DNA of 17,086 bases from an uncultured Clostridia bacterium (GCA_947304065.1 CAMZAI010000035.1:1-17086), one strand, 5' to 3'; counted from the first letter of the stretch, positions 1-7,959 are shown. Notes: generated from the letters alone by a model not told the origin. Made by a program: numbers and translations.

Positions 1-764
1 TCGCCCTCATACAGGAAATTATTGTCTTCGTAATCGATCGGGATGTCGGGCTTTGTCCCGTACATCGAAATCGAGCTGCTGAACGCCACAGGCTGGTCAT
101 CGATGGAAAACAGCGTTATATAGCCGGAATTGGTCAGACGGCTGTCCAGATAGGAGTTCCTGACCTTGACCATTATGACGGCCTCGCGGTCGCCTCCGAC
201 GAGCACCATCTTACGGACGAGCACCAGATTCCAGGTCATGTTGCTGTTGCGGCTGTCCTTCGATTCATAGGCCATCCAGAACGGTCTGTACTGCTCGCTG
301 GCCTTTTGGTACCACTCGGATTCGCGGATCTCGTCGGTCACGCGCTTAAACTGTCCGTAGTCGATCATGTCCGGACGGTCGATATACACGTAAATCTGCT
401 CGAGTCCCGCGTATTTCGCCGCATATCTGTCGAGGAGTTCGGTCTGCGCCGCCGCGACCCTCATATCCTGCTCGGTCTCGTATTCGCCGTTCAGGAACTC
501 AATAAGATCGTCGTTATAGACCACGCTGTCGGATATCGTAAATATCTGCGTCGTGATCTCGTAGATCGTCTGCTGTACGCCGTCATTGTTCGACGCGAGC
601 AGGTCGGAATAGTATTTTCGCTGCGTTCTCCCAACTGTGGATATCAAAAAAGAACCGATTATGATCATCGGGAGAAAAACAGCCAGCAAATAAACTGTTA
701 TCAGCTGGCTGCTGATCTTCCATCTGCCCATTACCCTTCCGGGTACGCGCTTTTGATCTGTCAT
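1..764 (-). CDS. Sensor histidine kinase, YesM-like, N-terminal part (cut by left edge)
   Basis: Reading leftward from an ATG at 762-764 there is an open frame of 254 codons that runs off the window. AGAGGAG lies 5 bases before this ATG, which favours it over the in-frame ATG at 729-731. The protein has a short basic N-terminus, one strong membrane segment at about residues 20-42 (ITVYLLAVFLPMIIIGSFLI), and then about 200 residues of probable extracellular sensor. That part looks like a Cache-type domain, with features such as LEQIYVYID and ESEWYQKA. This layout is typical of the N-terminus of YesM/LytS-type (histidine kinase family 7) sensors, which continue with a second membrane segment, HAMP, and a His-kinase/ATPase module; none of those are inside the window. 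Such kinases often pair with AraC-type response regulators and sense sugars or envelope state. A different output domain (for example a diguanylate cyclase) cannot be excluded. The gene lies 73 bp after the secreted transglutaminase gene, on the same strand. Confidence 0.7.
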   Translation of the reverse strand, partial: MTDQKRVPGRVMGRWKISSQLITVYLLAVFLPMIIIGSFLISTVGRTQRKYYSDLLASNNDGVQQTIYEITTQIFTISDSVVYNDDLIEFLNGEYETEQDMRVAAAQTELLDRYAAKYAGLEQIYVYIDRPDMIDYGQFKRVTDEIRESEWYQKASEQYRPFWMAYESKDSRNSNMTWNLVLVRKMVLVGGDREAVIMVKVRNSYLDSRLTNSGYITLFSIDDQPVAFSSSISMYGTKPDIPIDYEDNNFLYEG

Positions 765-837
765 CGGTTCTCCTCTGCGGAAGCGGCTTAATCCGCCGCC
801 TCCCAATTATTTCAGTTTTTCGCCCTAAGCAGGCTGC

Positions 838-2301
838 CTATTCGGGCATATAGCTTGTGTACCAGGTGTGATTGGAAACAGGATTTCCCGTCCTCTTCGT
901 CTCGCTTAAAAATTTGTCGTCATCGAGCAGGAAGAAGGTATTGTCGGTCGTATCGTTCCAGGTTACGTCCACATGGTACCATTTGCCGTCCACCTTCACG
1001 CGGTTCCATACATGAGCGCCGTCGGAGCTCGTCATGATGTAGTTCTCCACACCGAGTATCTCGAGGCAGAGCTGATACGCCGAAGCATACGACTCGCATA
1101 CGCCCTTGCCGTTTAAGAGCACGCCTGTCGCATCATGCGCGGGCGTCACCTTATAGACTCCGTCGATCTTCTCTATAACATTGCTCGTGCCCTTTAAAGC
1201 GGCGATGCTGTCATATTCCGCCATGGCGCATATCCTGTTGTTAATATAGAGGAGCTGCTGCTTTAAGTCAGAGCTGTCGGCCACCGCGTCATCCACAATG
1301 CCCTGCGCTACCTTGAGGAGCTTCTTCACCGTAGCGTCCGCCTCATAACCGGTATGCTGCAGGAGCACAGCCGCCTTCCAGCCGTCCTTGTAGATCATCT
1401 CAAAGGCCAGATCGGCGTACTTATCGGTCGCATACGCGCTGTATCCGTAAGCATACTGATTGCCGTAGCCGGAGAATGCGCAGTACTGACTGAAGAGCTT
1501 GAAGAAATTATCGCACCAGCTCTCGATGGCCTCTTCAGTGTTGCCGACCTTTACGGTAAAACGCGTCGCGCCGGCTCTTAAAGCCTCTCTCGCATATCCT
1601 GCCAGCTGTTCGTTCGACGTAAGGGGCGTGTCAAATGCATATTCCGCCTTATATGCGGTCTTCTTTTTCGGATTCCTGATCCCGTAGTATTCGTCAGATG
1701 CAGTGGTATCACCAGTTCCGGAGCTGTCGCCGGTACCCGCATTGTCTCCGGGCACAACGGTTATCTTGCATTTATAGGTCTTGCCGTTATCGCATTTAAC
1801 CTTGATCGTAACCACGGTATCTCTTGCCTTTACCGCGGTCACGAGACCGGTCGTTTTGCCGACCTTCGCGTAAGATTTGTCCGATGAAGACCAGGATACG
1901 GGATTCGCACCCACTACCGACAGCTGCAGCGTCTCGCCCTCTTTGAGCGTAGCCTTCTTGGGGCTTACGTAAGGGTTCTTGACCGTTATCTTGCATGTAA
2001 AGGTGCTGCCCTTCGCGGTCGTGGCGGTGATGGTCGCCTTGCCTTTTTTAAGTGCCTTTACGGCTCCGTCGGCATCAACGCTCGCCACGGTCTTGTCGGA
2101 AGAAGTCCAAAGGACCGTCTTCTTGTAGTTCTTGAGAGTCAGCTGAAATGTCTGCCCCACGTACAGGGTCTTCTTTGTCTTGTTGAGCTTAACCGTCGCA
2201 GCCTGTACTTCGCCTGCCGGAAGCAGGGTAATGATCATGGCCAGAGCCAGGAACAGTGCCGTAAATGCCTTGAGTACAGGGTAAAACTTCTTCGTTGTCA
2301 T
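838..2301 (-). CDS. Secreted BIG2-repeat protein with C-terminal transglutaminase-like domain
   Basis: This is a 487-residue exported protein. Residues 1-34 form a signal peptide (basic MTTKKF start, hydrophobic core, likely cleavage after VQA). Two bacterial Ig-like BIG2 domains follow at about 36-109 and 110-182, each with a W(T/S)SSD core and a terminal CKITV strand. A Gly/Asp/Thr-rich linker leads to a transglutaminase-like domain. That domain shows the three catalytic signatures: GVCESYA with Cys402, AHVWN with His430 and HVDVTW with Asp445. The family includes cysteine peptidases and amide hydrolases as well as true transglutaminases, so the substrate is unknown; a role on cell wall or surface peptides is inference. 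No LPXTG motif or membrane anchor is seen at the C-terminus. GGAGG stands six bases before the ATG. The gene follows murF by 75 bp on the same strand and may be read with it. Confidence 0.85.
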   Translation of the reverse strand: MTTKKFYPVLKAFTALFLALAMIITLLPAGEVQAATVKLNKTKKTLYVGQTFQLTLKNYKKTVLWTSSDKTVASVDADGAVKALKKGKATITATTAKGSTFTCKITVKNPYVSPKKATLKEGETLQLSVVGANPVSWSSSDKSYAKVGKTTGLVTAVKARDTVVTIKVKCDNGKTYKCKITVVPGDNAGTGDSSGTGDTTASDEYYGIRNPKKKTAYKAEYAFDTPLTSNEQLAGYAREALRAGATRFTVKVGNTEEAIESWCDNFFKLFSQYCAFSGYGNQYAYGYSAYATDKYADLAFEMIYKDGWKAAVLLQHTGYEADATVKKLLKVAQGIVDDAVADSSDLKQQLLYINNRICAMAEYDSIAALKGTSNVIEKIDGVYKVTPAHDATGVLLNGKGVCESYASAYQLCLEILGVENYIMTSSDGAHVWNRVKVDGKWYHVDVTWNDTTDNTFFLLDDDKFLSETKRTGNPVSNHTWYTSYMPE

Positions 2302-2376
2302 ATAAACCTCCGTTAATGCAGATTTCAGGCCGTTGCTCCACTCTGCCGCAAAGATGCGGTCAAAAGCAGCACGCTG

Positions 2377-3804
2377 TTACGCTTCCGGCTTTGTCAGTGC
2401 GTCAACCAGCTTTGTAAAATTCATTCCGTGCGAGGCCTTGACGAGGACCGTATCGCCTTCTGCGAGTCCCAGACCGTCGATATTCGCAAGCAGCTCATCA
2501 AGCGTTTCAAACCTGATGACCTCGCAGCTGCCGCCCTCTTTCAGCGCGGCTTCGTACATATTTCTCGAAAGCTCACCTACGCATACGAGCATATCAATGC
2601 CGTGCGACGCCGCATAGCTTCCGACTCCTGCGTGAAGCGCGGGCGCGTCCTCTCCGAGCTCGAACATGTCGCCGAGGATCGCAACCTTGCGTCCCGCTGC
2701 GCTGCCCATCAGGTCGATCGCCGCGCAGTCAGCCTTCGGGTTCGCGTTATAGCAGTCGTCGAGCACGAGGAGCTTCCCTGTGTCGATCAGACGGCTGCGG
2801 CCGCTCATGGGCTGCGCTGCCGCTATTCCTGCCGCTATTGCTTCGGTATCCATCCCGAACATCAGTCCCGCCGCGGTGGCTGCCAGACTGTTCAGGACCA
2901 TATGCGCTCCGGGAAGATGCACCTTGGCATGAAAACGTCCCACCGATGAGGTATCGCTGCCTCCGTTTGCCATCCACGGGCCCGTATGGTACAGGATGTC
3001 CGCCTCGGTGCCTCTAAGTCCCATGTTTACGACATTTTCCGCGCAGATGTCTCCGCCGCTGCCGTAGCGGACAATGCCCAGCCCCGGCACATCGCGCACG
3101 CCGGAGAGTTTTTCGTCCTCCGCGTTCAGGATCAGCGTTCCGCCCTTCCTGATGTGCCTGAATACCTCTGATTTGGCTTTCAGTACGCCGTCCAGATCTC
3201 CAAGGAACTCCAGATGGCAGGGCCCGACATTCGTAAATACTACCGCATCGGGCTTCACTATATCTCCGAGACGGTCCATCTCTCCGAAATGATTGATGCC
3301 CATCTCGACCACCGCCGCCTCATGCCCGTCCCTGAGCCTGAATATAGTCAGCGGTACTCCTATCTCATTGTTAAAATTGCCTTCGGTCTTGAGTGTATTG
3401 AACTTCTGCTCCAGCACCGAAGCCACAAGCTCCTTTGTGCTCGTTTTGCCGACCGAGCCGACAATGCCGACGATCTTTACATCCTTCATCTGCTCGCGGT
3501 AATAGCGGGCCAGCAGTCTCAGCGCCTTTAATGTATCGTCGACCGCGATGCAGGGCCCCGGCAGTTCCTCGGGAAGCTTCTCGCAGATGACGCCCAGCGC
3601 GCCTTTTTCAAAAACCTGGCCGATATAATCATGCCCGTCCGAACGCTCTCCGCGTATCGCCGCAAATACGGTCCCCGGACCGGCTTTTCGCGAATCTATC
3701 ACCACATCGGCAGCCTCACTTAGTCTGCCTTCGGCATATCCGCCCGGATACACGAGACGGCCTTCCACCGCGCCCGCGATCCTCTCCAATGTCATTCCTC
3801 TCAT
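2377..3804 (-). CDS. murF: UDP-N-acetylmuramoyl-tripeptide--D-alanyl-D-alanine ligase (MurF)
   Basis: A cytoplasmic Mur ligase of 475 residues, the normal family length. It joins D-Ala-D-Ala to UDP-MurNAc-tripeptide using ATP, the last cytoplasmic step in making the peptidoglycan pentapeptide. Visible signatures are the N-terminal substrate-binding VIDSRK (residues 35-40), the ATP P-loop GSVGKTST (116-123), TEGNFNNEIG in the central domain, the Lys211 region AKSEVFRHI (the lysine that is carbamylated in Mur ligases), and the MurF hallmark DDCYNANP in the C-terminal domain. Two starts are possible: ATG at 3802-3804 or the in-frame ATG nine bases downstream (MTLERIAG). Neither has a good ribosome site, and an in-frame TGA lies just upstream. 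ddl is 80 bp upstream on the same strand, so the dipeptide maker and its user probably share a transcript. Confidence 0.95.
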   Translation of the reverse strand: MRGMTLERIAGAVEGRLVYPGGYAEGRLSEAADVVIDSRKAGPGTVFAAIRGERSDGHDYIGQVFEKGALGVICEKLPEELPGPCIAVDDTLKALRLLARYYREQMKDVKIVGIVGSVGKTSTKELVASVLEQKFNTLKTEGNFNNEIGVPLTIFRLRDGHEAAVVEMGINHFGEMDRLGDIVKPDAVVFTNVGPCHLEFLGDLDGVLKAKSEVFRHIRKGGTLILNAEDEKLSGVRDVPGLGIVRYGSGGDICAENVVNMGLRGTEADILYHTGPWMANGGSDTSSVGRFHAKVHLPGAHMVLNSLAATAAGLMFGMDTEAIAAGIAAAQPMSGRSRLIDTGKLLVLDDCYNANPKADCAAIDLMGSAAGRKVAILGDMFELGEDAPALHAGVGSYAASHGIDMLVCVGELSRNMYEAALKEGGSCEVIRFETLDELLANIDGLGLAEGDTVLVKASHGMNFTKLVDALTKPEA

Positions 3805-3884
3805 ATCATTTCACATTGCGCATCCCGGTAGATTCAGTCCCCTGCTGCAAGCGGGAATACTGCAGGTACGCCATAACAAATTCT

Positions 3885-4928
3885 CTATTCGTACTTCTTG
3901 AGCGACACGCGGATGATCTCCTCGCACAGCTCGGGGAACTCGGTGCCCTCGGCTCTCGCCTCCTGAGGGATCAGGCTCGTGGGAGTCATGCCGGGAAGCG
4001 TGTTCGCTTCGAGACAGAAGAGTTCTCCGTCCTCGTTCATCAGTATATCCATGCGCGCGTAGGTCTTGATCCTCAGCGTATTGTACGCGTCGAGAGCTAC
4101 CTTCTGGATGCGCTTTGTAAGCTCGTCGGATATCTCTGCGGGGCAGATCTCCACGGTCGCGCCCGCCTCGTATTTGTTCTTGTAATCGTAGAAGCCCTGC
4201 TTCGGGATGATCTCTACCACAGGGAGAGGTCTGCCGTCAAATACGCAGTCGGTGAACTCCCTGCCCTTGATATACTGCTCCACGAGCACGAGACCTTCGA
4301 AACGGTAGCACTCCTTCACCGCATCGCGGTATTCCTTCTCGTCATGCACGATAAATACGCCGATCGACGAGCCGCCGCTGCTGACCTTTACAACGGAAGG
4401 GAACTTCGGAACGTAAGCATCATCGGGTCCGGTAAGGATATATGACTCGGGCGTAGGCACGCCGTTTACCTTAAACAGCGCCTTTGTTACGGTCTTGTCC
4501 ATCGAGAGCGCGGAGCTTAAATAATCGGTTCCGGTATACTTAATGCCGTACAGATCGAGAGCCGCCTGGATCTTTCCGTTCTCGCCGAAATCGCCGTGCA
4601 GGCCCATGAATACGATATCCGCAGCCCTGCAGATCCTGATCACGTTCTCGCCGAAGAGCTCGTCGCTCTTTAATCTCCTCGAAGCCTTTACCGCCTCGAT
4701 GTCGGGTGCAGTCTCCTTAACCTTCGCGGACTTCTCCGCCCAGTCGATGCCCGCGGTAAAGAGAGCGTCCTCCTCGCCGGGCGCGAGATCCTTCTCGTAA
4801 CCGAGGTATACATCGAGCAGGATCACGTCATGTCCCTTGCTCTTTAACGCCTTATATATCTGGGTACCCGAAACCAGCGAAACGTCGCGCTCAGTACTGA
4901 TACCGCCGTTTAAAACAACAATCTTCAT
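3885..4928 (-). CDS. ddl: D-alanine--D-alanine ligase
   Basis: An ATP-grasp ligase of 347 residues that makes the D-Ala-D-Ala dipeptide used by MurF. Visible landmarks are GGISTERDVS at 8-17 (including the substrate-contact Glu13), LHGDFGENG at 110-118, the serine loop YTGTDYLSSALSMDK at 131-145, the glycine-rich ATP loop GGSSIGV at 185-191, ARMD at 291-294 and LEANTLPGM at 306-314 (metal ligands Glu and Asn). The omega loop reads KYEAG with Tyr253, the residue linked to D-Ala rather than D-lactate use, so vancomycin-resistant precursors are not predicted. Oddity: the usual Lys-Pro before the ATP loop is Lys181-Val182. GAGGG precedes the ATG by about eight bases. A separate promoter is likely upstream, and murF follows. 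Confidence 0.95.
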   Translation of the reverse strand: MKIVVLNGGISTERDVSLVSGTQIYKALKSKGHDVILLDVYLGYEKDLAPGEEDALFTAGIDWAEKSAKVKETAPDIEAVKASRRLKSDELFGENVIRICRAADIVFMGLHGDFGENGKIQAALDLYGIKYTGTDYLSSALSMDKTVTKALFKVNGVPTPESYILTGPDDAYVPKFPSVVKVSSGGSSIGVFIVHDEKEYRDAVKECYRFEGLVLVEQYIKGREFTDCVFDGRPLPVVEIIPKQGFYDYKNKYEAGATVEICPAEISDELTKRIQKVALDAYNTLRIKTYARMDILMNEDGELFCLEANTLPGMTPTSLIPQEARAEGTEFPELCEEIIRVSLKKYE

Positions 4929-4965
4929 AGTACTTCCCTCTTTTTGAATAAATTTTTACTCACTA

Positions 4966-4994
4966 ATTATACTCCATACCTTTTGCGGCAACAA
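4966..4994 (-). promoter_or_regulatory. Probable sigma-A promoter of ddl
   Basis: On the minus strand a perfect -10 TATAAT (4966-4971) lies 17 bases after TTGTTG (4989-4994), a -35 that matches only the TTG half. Transcription would start near 4959, about 30 bases before the ddl ATG. It diverges from the tRNA promoter to its right. Confidence 0.5.
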
Positions 4995-5046
4995 CCGATT
5001 CTTTTGGAGTTAATATGTTGTATATTGTCGCGATTCAAAATCAGCC

Positions 5047-5074
5047 TTGCTTTTTTCACGAAAATGCGTACAAT
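5047..5074 (+). promoter_or_regulatory. Probable promoter of tRNA-Gly
   Basis: TTGCTT (5047-5052) and TACAAT (5069-5074) are 16 bases apart on the plus strand. The expected start is about 5081, five bases before the mature tRNA, which fits a tRNA gene with a very short leader. Confidence 0.55.
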
Positions 5075-5085
5075 AGTATTCGCGT

Positions 5086-5156
5086 GCACCGTTAGTTTAT
5101 CGGTAAAACATAGGCTTCCCAAGCCTGGGAGGTGGGTTCGATTCCCATACGGTGCT
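5086..5156 (+). tRNA. tRNA-Gly (anticodon CCC)
   Basis: A full cloverleaf can be folded by eye. The acceptor GCACCGT pairs with ACGGTGC and is followed by discriminator T. The D stem is GTTT/AAAC, the anticodon stem TAGGC/GCCTG holds the loop TTCCCAA, and the T stem GTGGG/CCCAT holds the loop TTCGATT. The anticodon CCC reads GGG glycine codons. The 71-nt length is usual for tRNA-Gly. The 3' CCA is not encoded and must be added after transcription. The gene stands alone between leftward ddl and leftward glf. Confidence 0.95.
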
Positions 5157-5157
5157 T

Positions 5158-5206
5158 AAAAAAGGTGCCTGTCGCCGTAAAATATTTTTACGGTAGCAGG
5201 CACCTT
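5158..5206. terminator. Large palindromic hairpin: glf terminator and tRNA 3' flank
   Basis: Outer arms AAGGTGCCTG (5162-5171) and CAGGCACCTT (5197-5206) are perfectly complementary. After a 3x3 internal loop an inner stem CCGTAAAA/TTTTACGG closes on a 3-base loop, making 18 paired positions. Read leftward, the stem runs into TTTTTT (5158-5163), so it fits a factor-independent terminator for glf, whose stop codon is ten bases away. Read rightward it could also end the tRNA transcript, though the T tract there is poor. The size and symmetry also fit a REP/MITE-like repeat; that part is inference. Confidence 0.65.
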
Positions 5207-5215
5207 CGCTTTGTC

Positions 5216-6382
5216 TTACTTCAGTTTCTTCACCGTCTCCAGCGCAGCTGCGACGGTCTTGTCCATGTCATAGTATTTGTAACACCCGAGGCGGCCTCCG
5301 AAGGTCACGTCGGGGCAGCCCTCCGCCATTTTCGCGTATTCCGCGTACATCGAATTGTTCCTGTCGTTATTGACCGGGTAGTACGGCTCGTCTCCGGGCT
5401 TCCAGGCCGCGGGATATTCCTTCGTGATAACGGTATGGGGCGTATCGTCTCCGCCGTAGAGCTTTCCGAACTCGAAATGCCTGTGCTCGATAATGCGCGT
5501 ATAAGGCACATCCGCCGCGGTATAGTTTACGACCGCGCAGCCCTGGAAATTGTCGGTGGGCAGAGTCTCTTTTTCAAAGCGCAGCGACCTGTATTCAAGA
5601 GTTCCCGCGCTGTAGCCGAAGAACTCGTCGACCGGGCCGGTGTAGATCACATGACGGGCGATGCCGAGCCCGGCGTCAAAGCCATTTCCGTTTGCATCGG
5701 AGGCTGCATTTCCCGCAGCGCCCTTCTCCTTCTTCATCTCGAAGTAATCGCATCCGAGCCTTACCTCTACGCCCTCGAGCATTTTCGCGATCATCGCGGT
5801 ATATCCGCCGATCGGGATGCCCTGGAAACGGTCGTTGAAATAATTGTTGTCGAACGTAAATCGGAGCGGCAGTCTGCGGATGATGAACGAAGGCAGCTCG
5901 CTGCACTTGCGCCCCCACTGCTTCTCGGTGTAGCCCTTTACCAGCTTCTCATAGACGTCGCGTCCGACCATCTTGAGCGCCTGCTCCTCGAGGTTCGCGG
6001 GCTCGCCGATGTTCAGCTCCCTTATCTGATCGTCAATGATCTTACGCGCCTCGTCGGGTGTCGCGATCCCCCACATCTTGCTGAATGTATTCATGTTAAA
6101 GGGCAGGTTGTAGAGCTCGTCGCCGTATCTGGCCACGGGCGAATTGATATAATTGTTGAACTCGGCGAAACGGTTCACATAGTCCCAGACCTCTTTGACC
6201 GACGTATGGAAAATGTGGGCGCCGTACTCATGCACAATTATTCCGTTCTCATTGGCCGTATACGCATTGCCCGCGATGTGATCCCTCTTGTCGATCACCA
6301 GGCAGGAACGCCCTGCGTCGGTCAGCTCCCTTGCGCATACCGCGCCGAAAATACCCGCTCCCACAATAAGATAATCGTACAT
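5216..6382 (-). CDS. glf: UDP-galactopyranose mutase
   Basis: A flavoenzyme of 388 residues that interconverts UDP-galactopyranose and UDP-galactofuranose, the donor for galactofuranose in surface polysaccharides. Seen in the sequence are the N-terminal FAD-binding loop LIVGAGIFGAVCAREL (5-20), DKRDHIAGNAYT, the family motif EYGAHIFHT (52-60), the WGRKCSELP segment, the RRLPLRFTFDNNYFNDRFQGIPIGGYT block and the C-terminal GRLGCYKYYDMD. An extra stretch rich in Gly, Ala and Asn (KGAAGNAASDANGNG) sits before HVIYTGPVDEFF, giving a length slightly above the more common 367-385. GGGGGTG lies about six bases before the ATG. No galactofuranosyltransferase is in the window. gltS lies 64 bp upstream, with an inverted repeat between. 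Confidence 0.95.
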   Translation of the reverse strand: MYDYLIVGAGIFGAVCARELTDAGRSCLVIDKRDHIAGNAYTANENGIIVHEYGAHIFHTSVKEVWDYVNRFAEFNNYINSPVARYGDELYNLPFNMNTFSKMWGIATPDEARKIIDDQIRELNIGEPANLEEQALKMVGRDVYEKLVKGYTEKQWGRKCSELPSFIIRRLPLRFTFDNNYFNDRFQGIPIGGYTAMIAKMLEGVEVRLGCDYFEMKKEKGAAGNAASDANGNGFDAGLGIARHVIYTGPVDEFFGYSAGTLEYRSLRFEKETLPTDNFQGCAVVNYTAADVPYTRIIEHRHFEFGKLYGGDDTPHTVITKEYPAAWKPGDEPYYPVNNDRNNSMYAEYAKMAEGCPDVTFGGRLGCYKYYDMDKTVAAALETVKKLK

Positions 6383-6405
6383 TGCAACACCCCCACAGAT
6401 ATTTT

Positions 6406-6436
6406 AGGGAAACGTCGGACACACCGCCGTTTCCCT
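6406..6436. repeat. Inverted repeat between gltS and glf
   Basis: AGGGAAACG (6406-6414) and CGTTTCCCT (6428-6436) are perfectly complementary. After one mismatch the stem continues as CGG/CCG around an ACACA loop, so 12 of 13 positions pair. No T tract follows on the minus strand (AAAATATC), so it is not a standard terminator for gltS. It could protect a 3' end or regulate glf, 24 bases further on. Confidence 0.6.
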
Positions 6437-6446
6437 GTTATTAAGG

Positions 6447-7832
6447 TCATTTCCTGCGCTTGAAGATAAAGCTTCTGAACAGTATCACATTCATCACAAG
6501 GAAGAACGCGAGAACAATGATCCAGGTCAGTACCGGCTGCTTGGGCGCGAGCGCTGCGAGCAGCATCATCGGGAATCCGAATACGATAGCCGGGAAGTTC
6601 TGATATACAAGGTTCTCAGCCACGGGAGTATCGAAATTCCTGTCGATCTCGCGAAGGAGCACGATACCGGTGCTCGCCGTACCCGTGAGCATTCCGTACA
6701 TTGCCATGAACTGCTCCTCGCCGTATTTTTCAAAGAGCTTCTTCGCAACAAGCTTGTTGTACAGATAGGTCGAAACGGCGCCGACGATACCGATCGTGAG
6801 CAGAACCGGCCAGTACTGTCCGATGACCTCGATGCGGATCGCCGCGAAGCCCGCCACGATCATCAGATCGAAGAAGAAGCCGCTGATGCGCTTCATCAGG
6901 AATTCATTGACATACTCACGCTGTATGATGCGCGTCTTTTTGGTCATCTTGTTCAGGATCATGTTGAAGAGCGTTCCGAAGATAACGCCGAACAGGAAGT
7001 TAAAGCCGTAAAGTACCGACTTGAACGAAGGAACAAGATTGCCGAGGCCGCGGATCACAAGATATGTGACTGCGTAGGTTCCGAATACAAATGAGAGCTG
7101 AACTGTCAGCTTGTCGATGCTTCCGTTCATCGGGATCTCGGTAGCCTTCTGGATATCGTCGGACGAAAACTGCTCTGCGGTCTCCTCAAAGCCCCCGGTG
7201 AATCTGCCGCGTTTGCGCATCGCGTTCAGATGGATAACGCCGCCGATCGCCGCGCTTAAAAAGCCCATCGCCGCAACTGTCAGACCGAAGCTCTTACCGC
7301 CCGTAAAGCCGTAATCCGCCTCGTAAATACTTCCGTAGTTGAGCGCCTGTCCGGTTCCCTGTCCGTATCCGAACGGAAGCAGGATACCCGAAGCCGAGAA
7401 CATCTCGGAAGAAACCATCGCCCAGACGATCGTGATGCCGAGACCCAGCACGCCCTGCAGCAGATAGGTCGAGACCGTGGTCACGCCGGTATTGAATATC
7501 TCACGCGTACGCTCCTTGCCCATCTTCTCGCCGCTGTGCTTGAACACGGTCGCAATGAATCCGAGCGCAAGGCAGTGATACGTGATCGTCTCCGCCATGT
7601 TCATTCCGTTGCCGCCGAAGAACTCGGTGTCCAGCATTACATTGCCCGTAATGAGACGGAAAACCACGCCTGTGAGCAGTAAAAGCAGACCGCCGAGTAC
7701 CGATGTGGGTATGAGCGATCTGCGTAAAAACTTAAGTGTCTTTTTGAGCGCGTTGCCGACAATAAGGCTGACCAGAAGTACCGCCGCCAGATTGACCGTT
7801 CCCCAAACGCCGCTGTCCCAGAAATTTTGCAT
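6447..7832 (-). CDS. gltS: Sodium/glutamate symporter, GltS (ESS) family
   Basis: A very hydrophobic 461-residue membrane protein with about ten or more membrane segments. The first is at about residues 13-28, followed by LIPTSVLGGLLLLLTGVVF. It resembles GltS carriers: the early GNALKK / RSLIPTSVLGG region, the central cytoplasmic loop and the late LTGTASTGIVLLREIDRNFDTP / NLVYQNFPAI block. GltS takes up glutamate with sodium. At 461 residues it is longer than the roughly 400 of classical GltS; much of the excess is a hydrophilic loop near FTGGFEETAEQFSSDD, so this is a longer branch and substrate choice is unsure. GAGGGAG precedes the ATG by about nine bases, and a leader hairpin lies just upstream. 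It sits between rfbC and glf without an obvious functional link to sugar metabolism. Confidence 0.72.
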   Translation of the reverse strand: MQNFWDSGVWGTVNLAAVLLVSLIVGNALKKTLKFLRRSLIPTSVLGGLLLLLTGVVFRLITGNVMLDTEFFGGNGMNMAETITYHCLALGFIATVFKHSGEKMGKERTREIFNTGVTTVSTYLLQGVLGLGITIVWAMVSSEMFSASGILLPFGYGQGTGQALNYGSIYEADYGFTGGKSFGLTVAAMGFLSAAIGGVIHLNAMRKRGRFTGGFEETAEQFSSDDIQKATEIPMNGSIDKLTVQLSFVFGTYAVTYLVIRGLGNLVPSFKSVLYGFNFLFGVIFGTLFNMILNKMTKKTRIIQREYVNEFLMKRISGFFFDLMIVAGFAAIRIEVIGQYWPVLLTIGIVGAVSTYLYNKLVAKKLFEKYGEEQFMAMYGMLTGTASTGIVLLREIDRNFDTPVAENLVYQNFPAIVFGFPMMLLAALAPKQPVLTWIIVLAFFLVMNVILFRSFIFKRRK

Positions 7833-7851
7833 ATTCTATGTCTCCCTCTTT

Positions 7852-7874
7852 AGAATCGGCTTTCAGCCGGTTCT
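7852..7874. other. Hairpin just upstream of the gltS ribosome site
   Basis: AGAATCGGC (7852-7860), loop TTTCA, then GCCGGTTCT (7866-7874) form nine pairs on the plus strand with one G-U. On the minus strand, the sense of gltS, one pair becomes a C-A mismatch. The gltS ribosome-binding site follows within a few bases. It may be a leader structure for gltS or, read rightward with the following TTT, a weak terminator. Confidence 0.4.
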
Positions 7875-7910
7875 TTTGCTGCGATGATCTGTCACCGCAA
7901 ATTTATCTTC

Positions 7911-7959
7911 ACGGGATCGGATCCCGTAAAAATCATGATCTCAGAACAGGATCCCGTAA
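7911..7959. repeat. Palindrome and 30-bp-spaced direct repeat at the rfbC 3' end
   Basis: ACGGGATC (7911-7918) and GATCCCGT (7920-7927) form a palindrome around one G. GGATCCCGTAA occurs at 7919-7929 and again at 7949-7959, a period of exactly 30 bases. The second copy lies in the last codons of rfbC, across the Tyr-Gly-Ile codons. It could act as an alternative 3' hairpin pair or reflect a small duplication. Confidence 0.55.

Noticed and set aside
306..791. A 161-codon plus-strand frame opposite the sensor kinase
   Set aside because: No ribosome site and no recognisable domain; the minus frame encodes a clear membrane sensor.
3789..4445. A 218-codon plus-strand frame opposite ddl
   Set aside because: Antisense shadow of a conserved enzyme; the protein looks like no family.
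4944..5159. A 71-codon plus-strand frame running into the tRNA
   Set aside because: It crosses the tRNA and its promoter and has no ribosome site or similarity to any family I know.
5132..6463. A 443-codon plus-strand open frame covering all of glf
   Set aside because: It begins inside the tRNA, runs wholly antisense to a well-supported glf gene, has no ribosome site, and its protein is rich in Arg, Val and His as expected from an antisense frame in GC-rich coding DNA.
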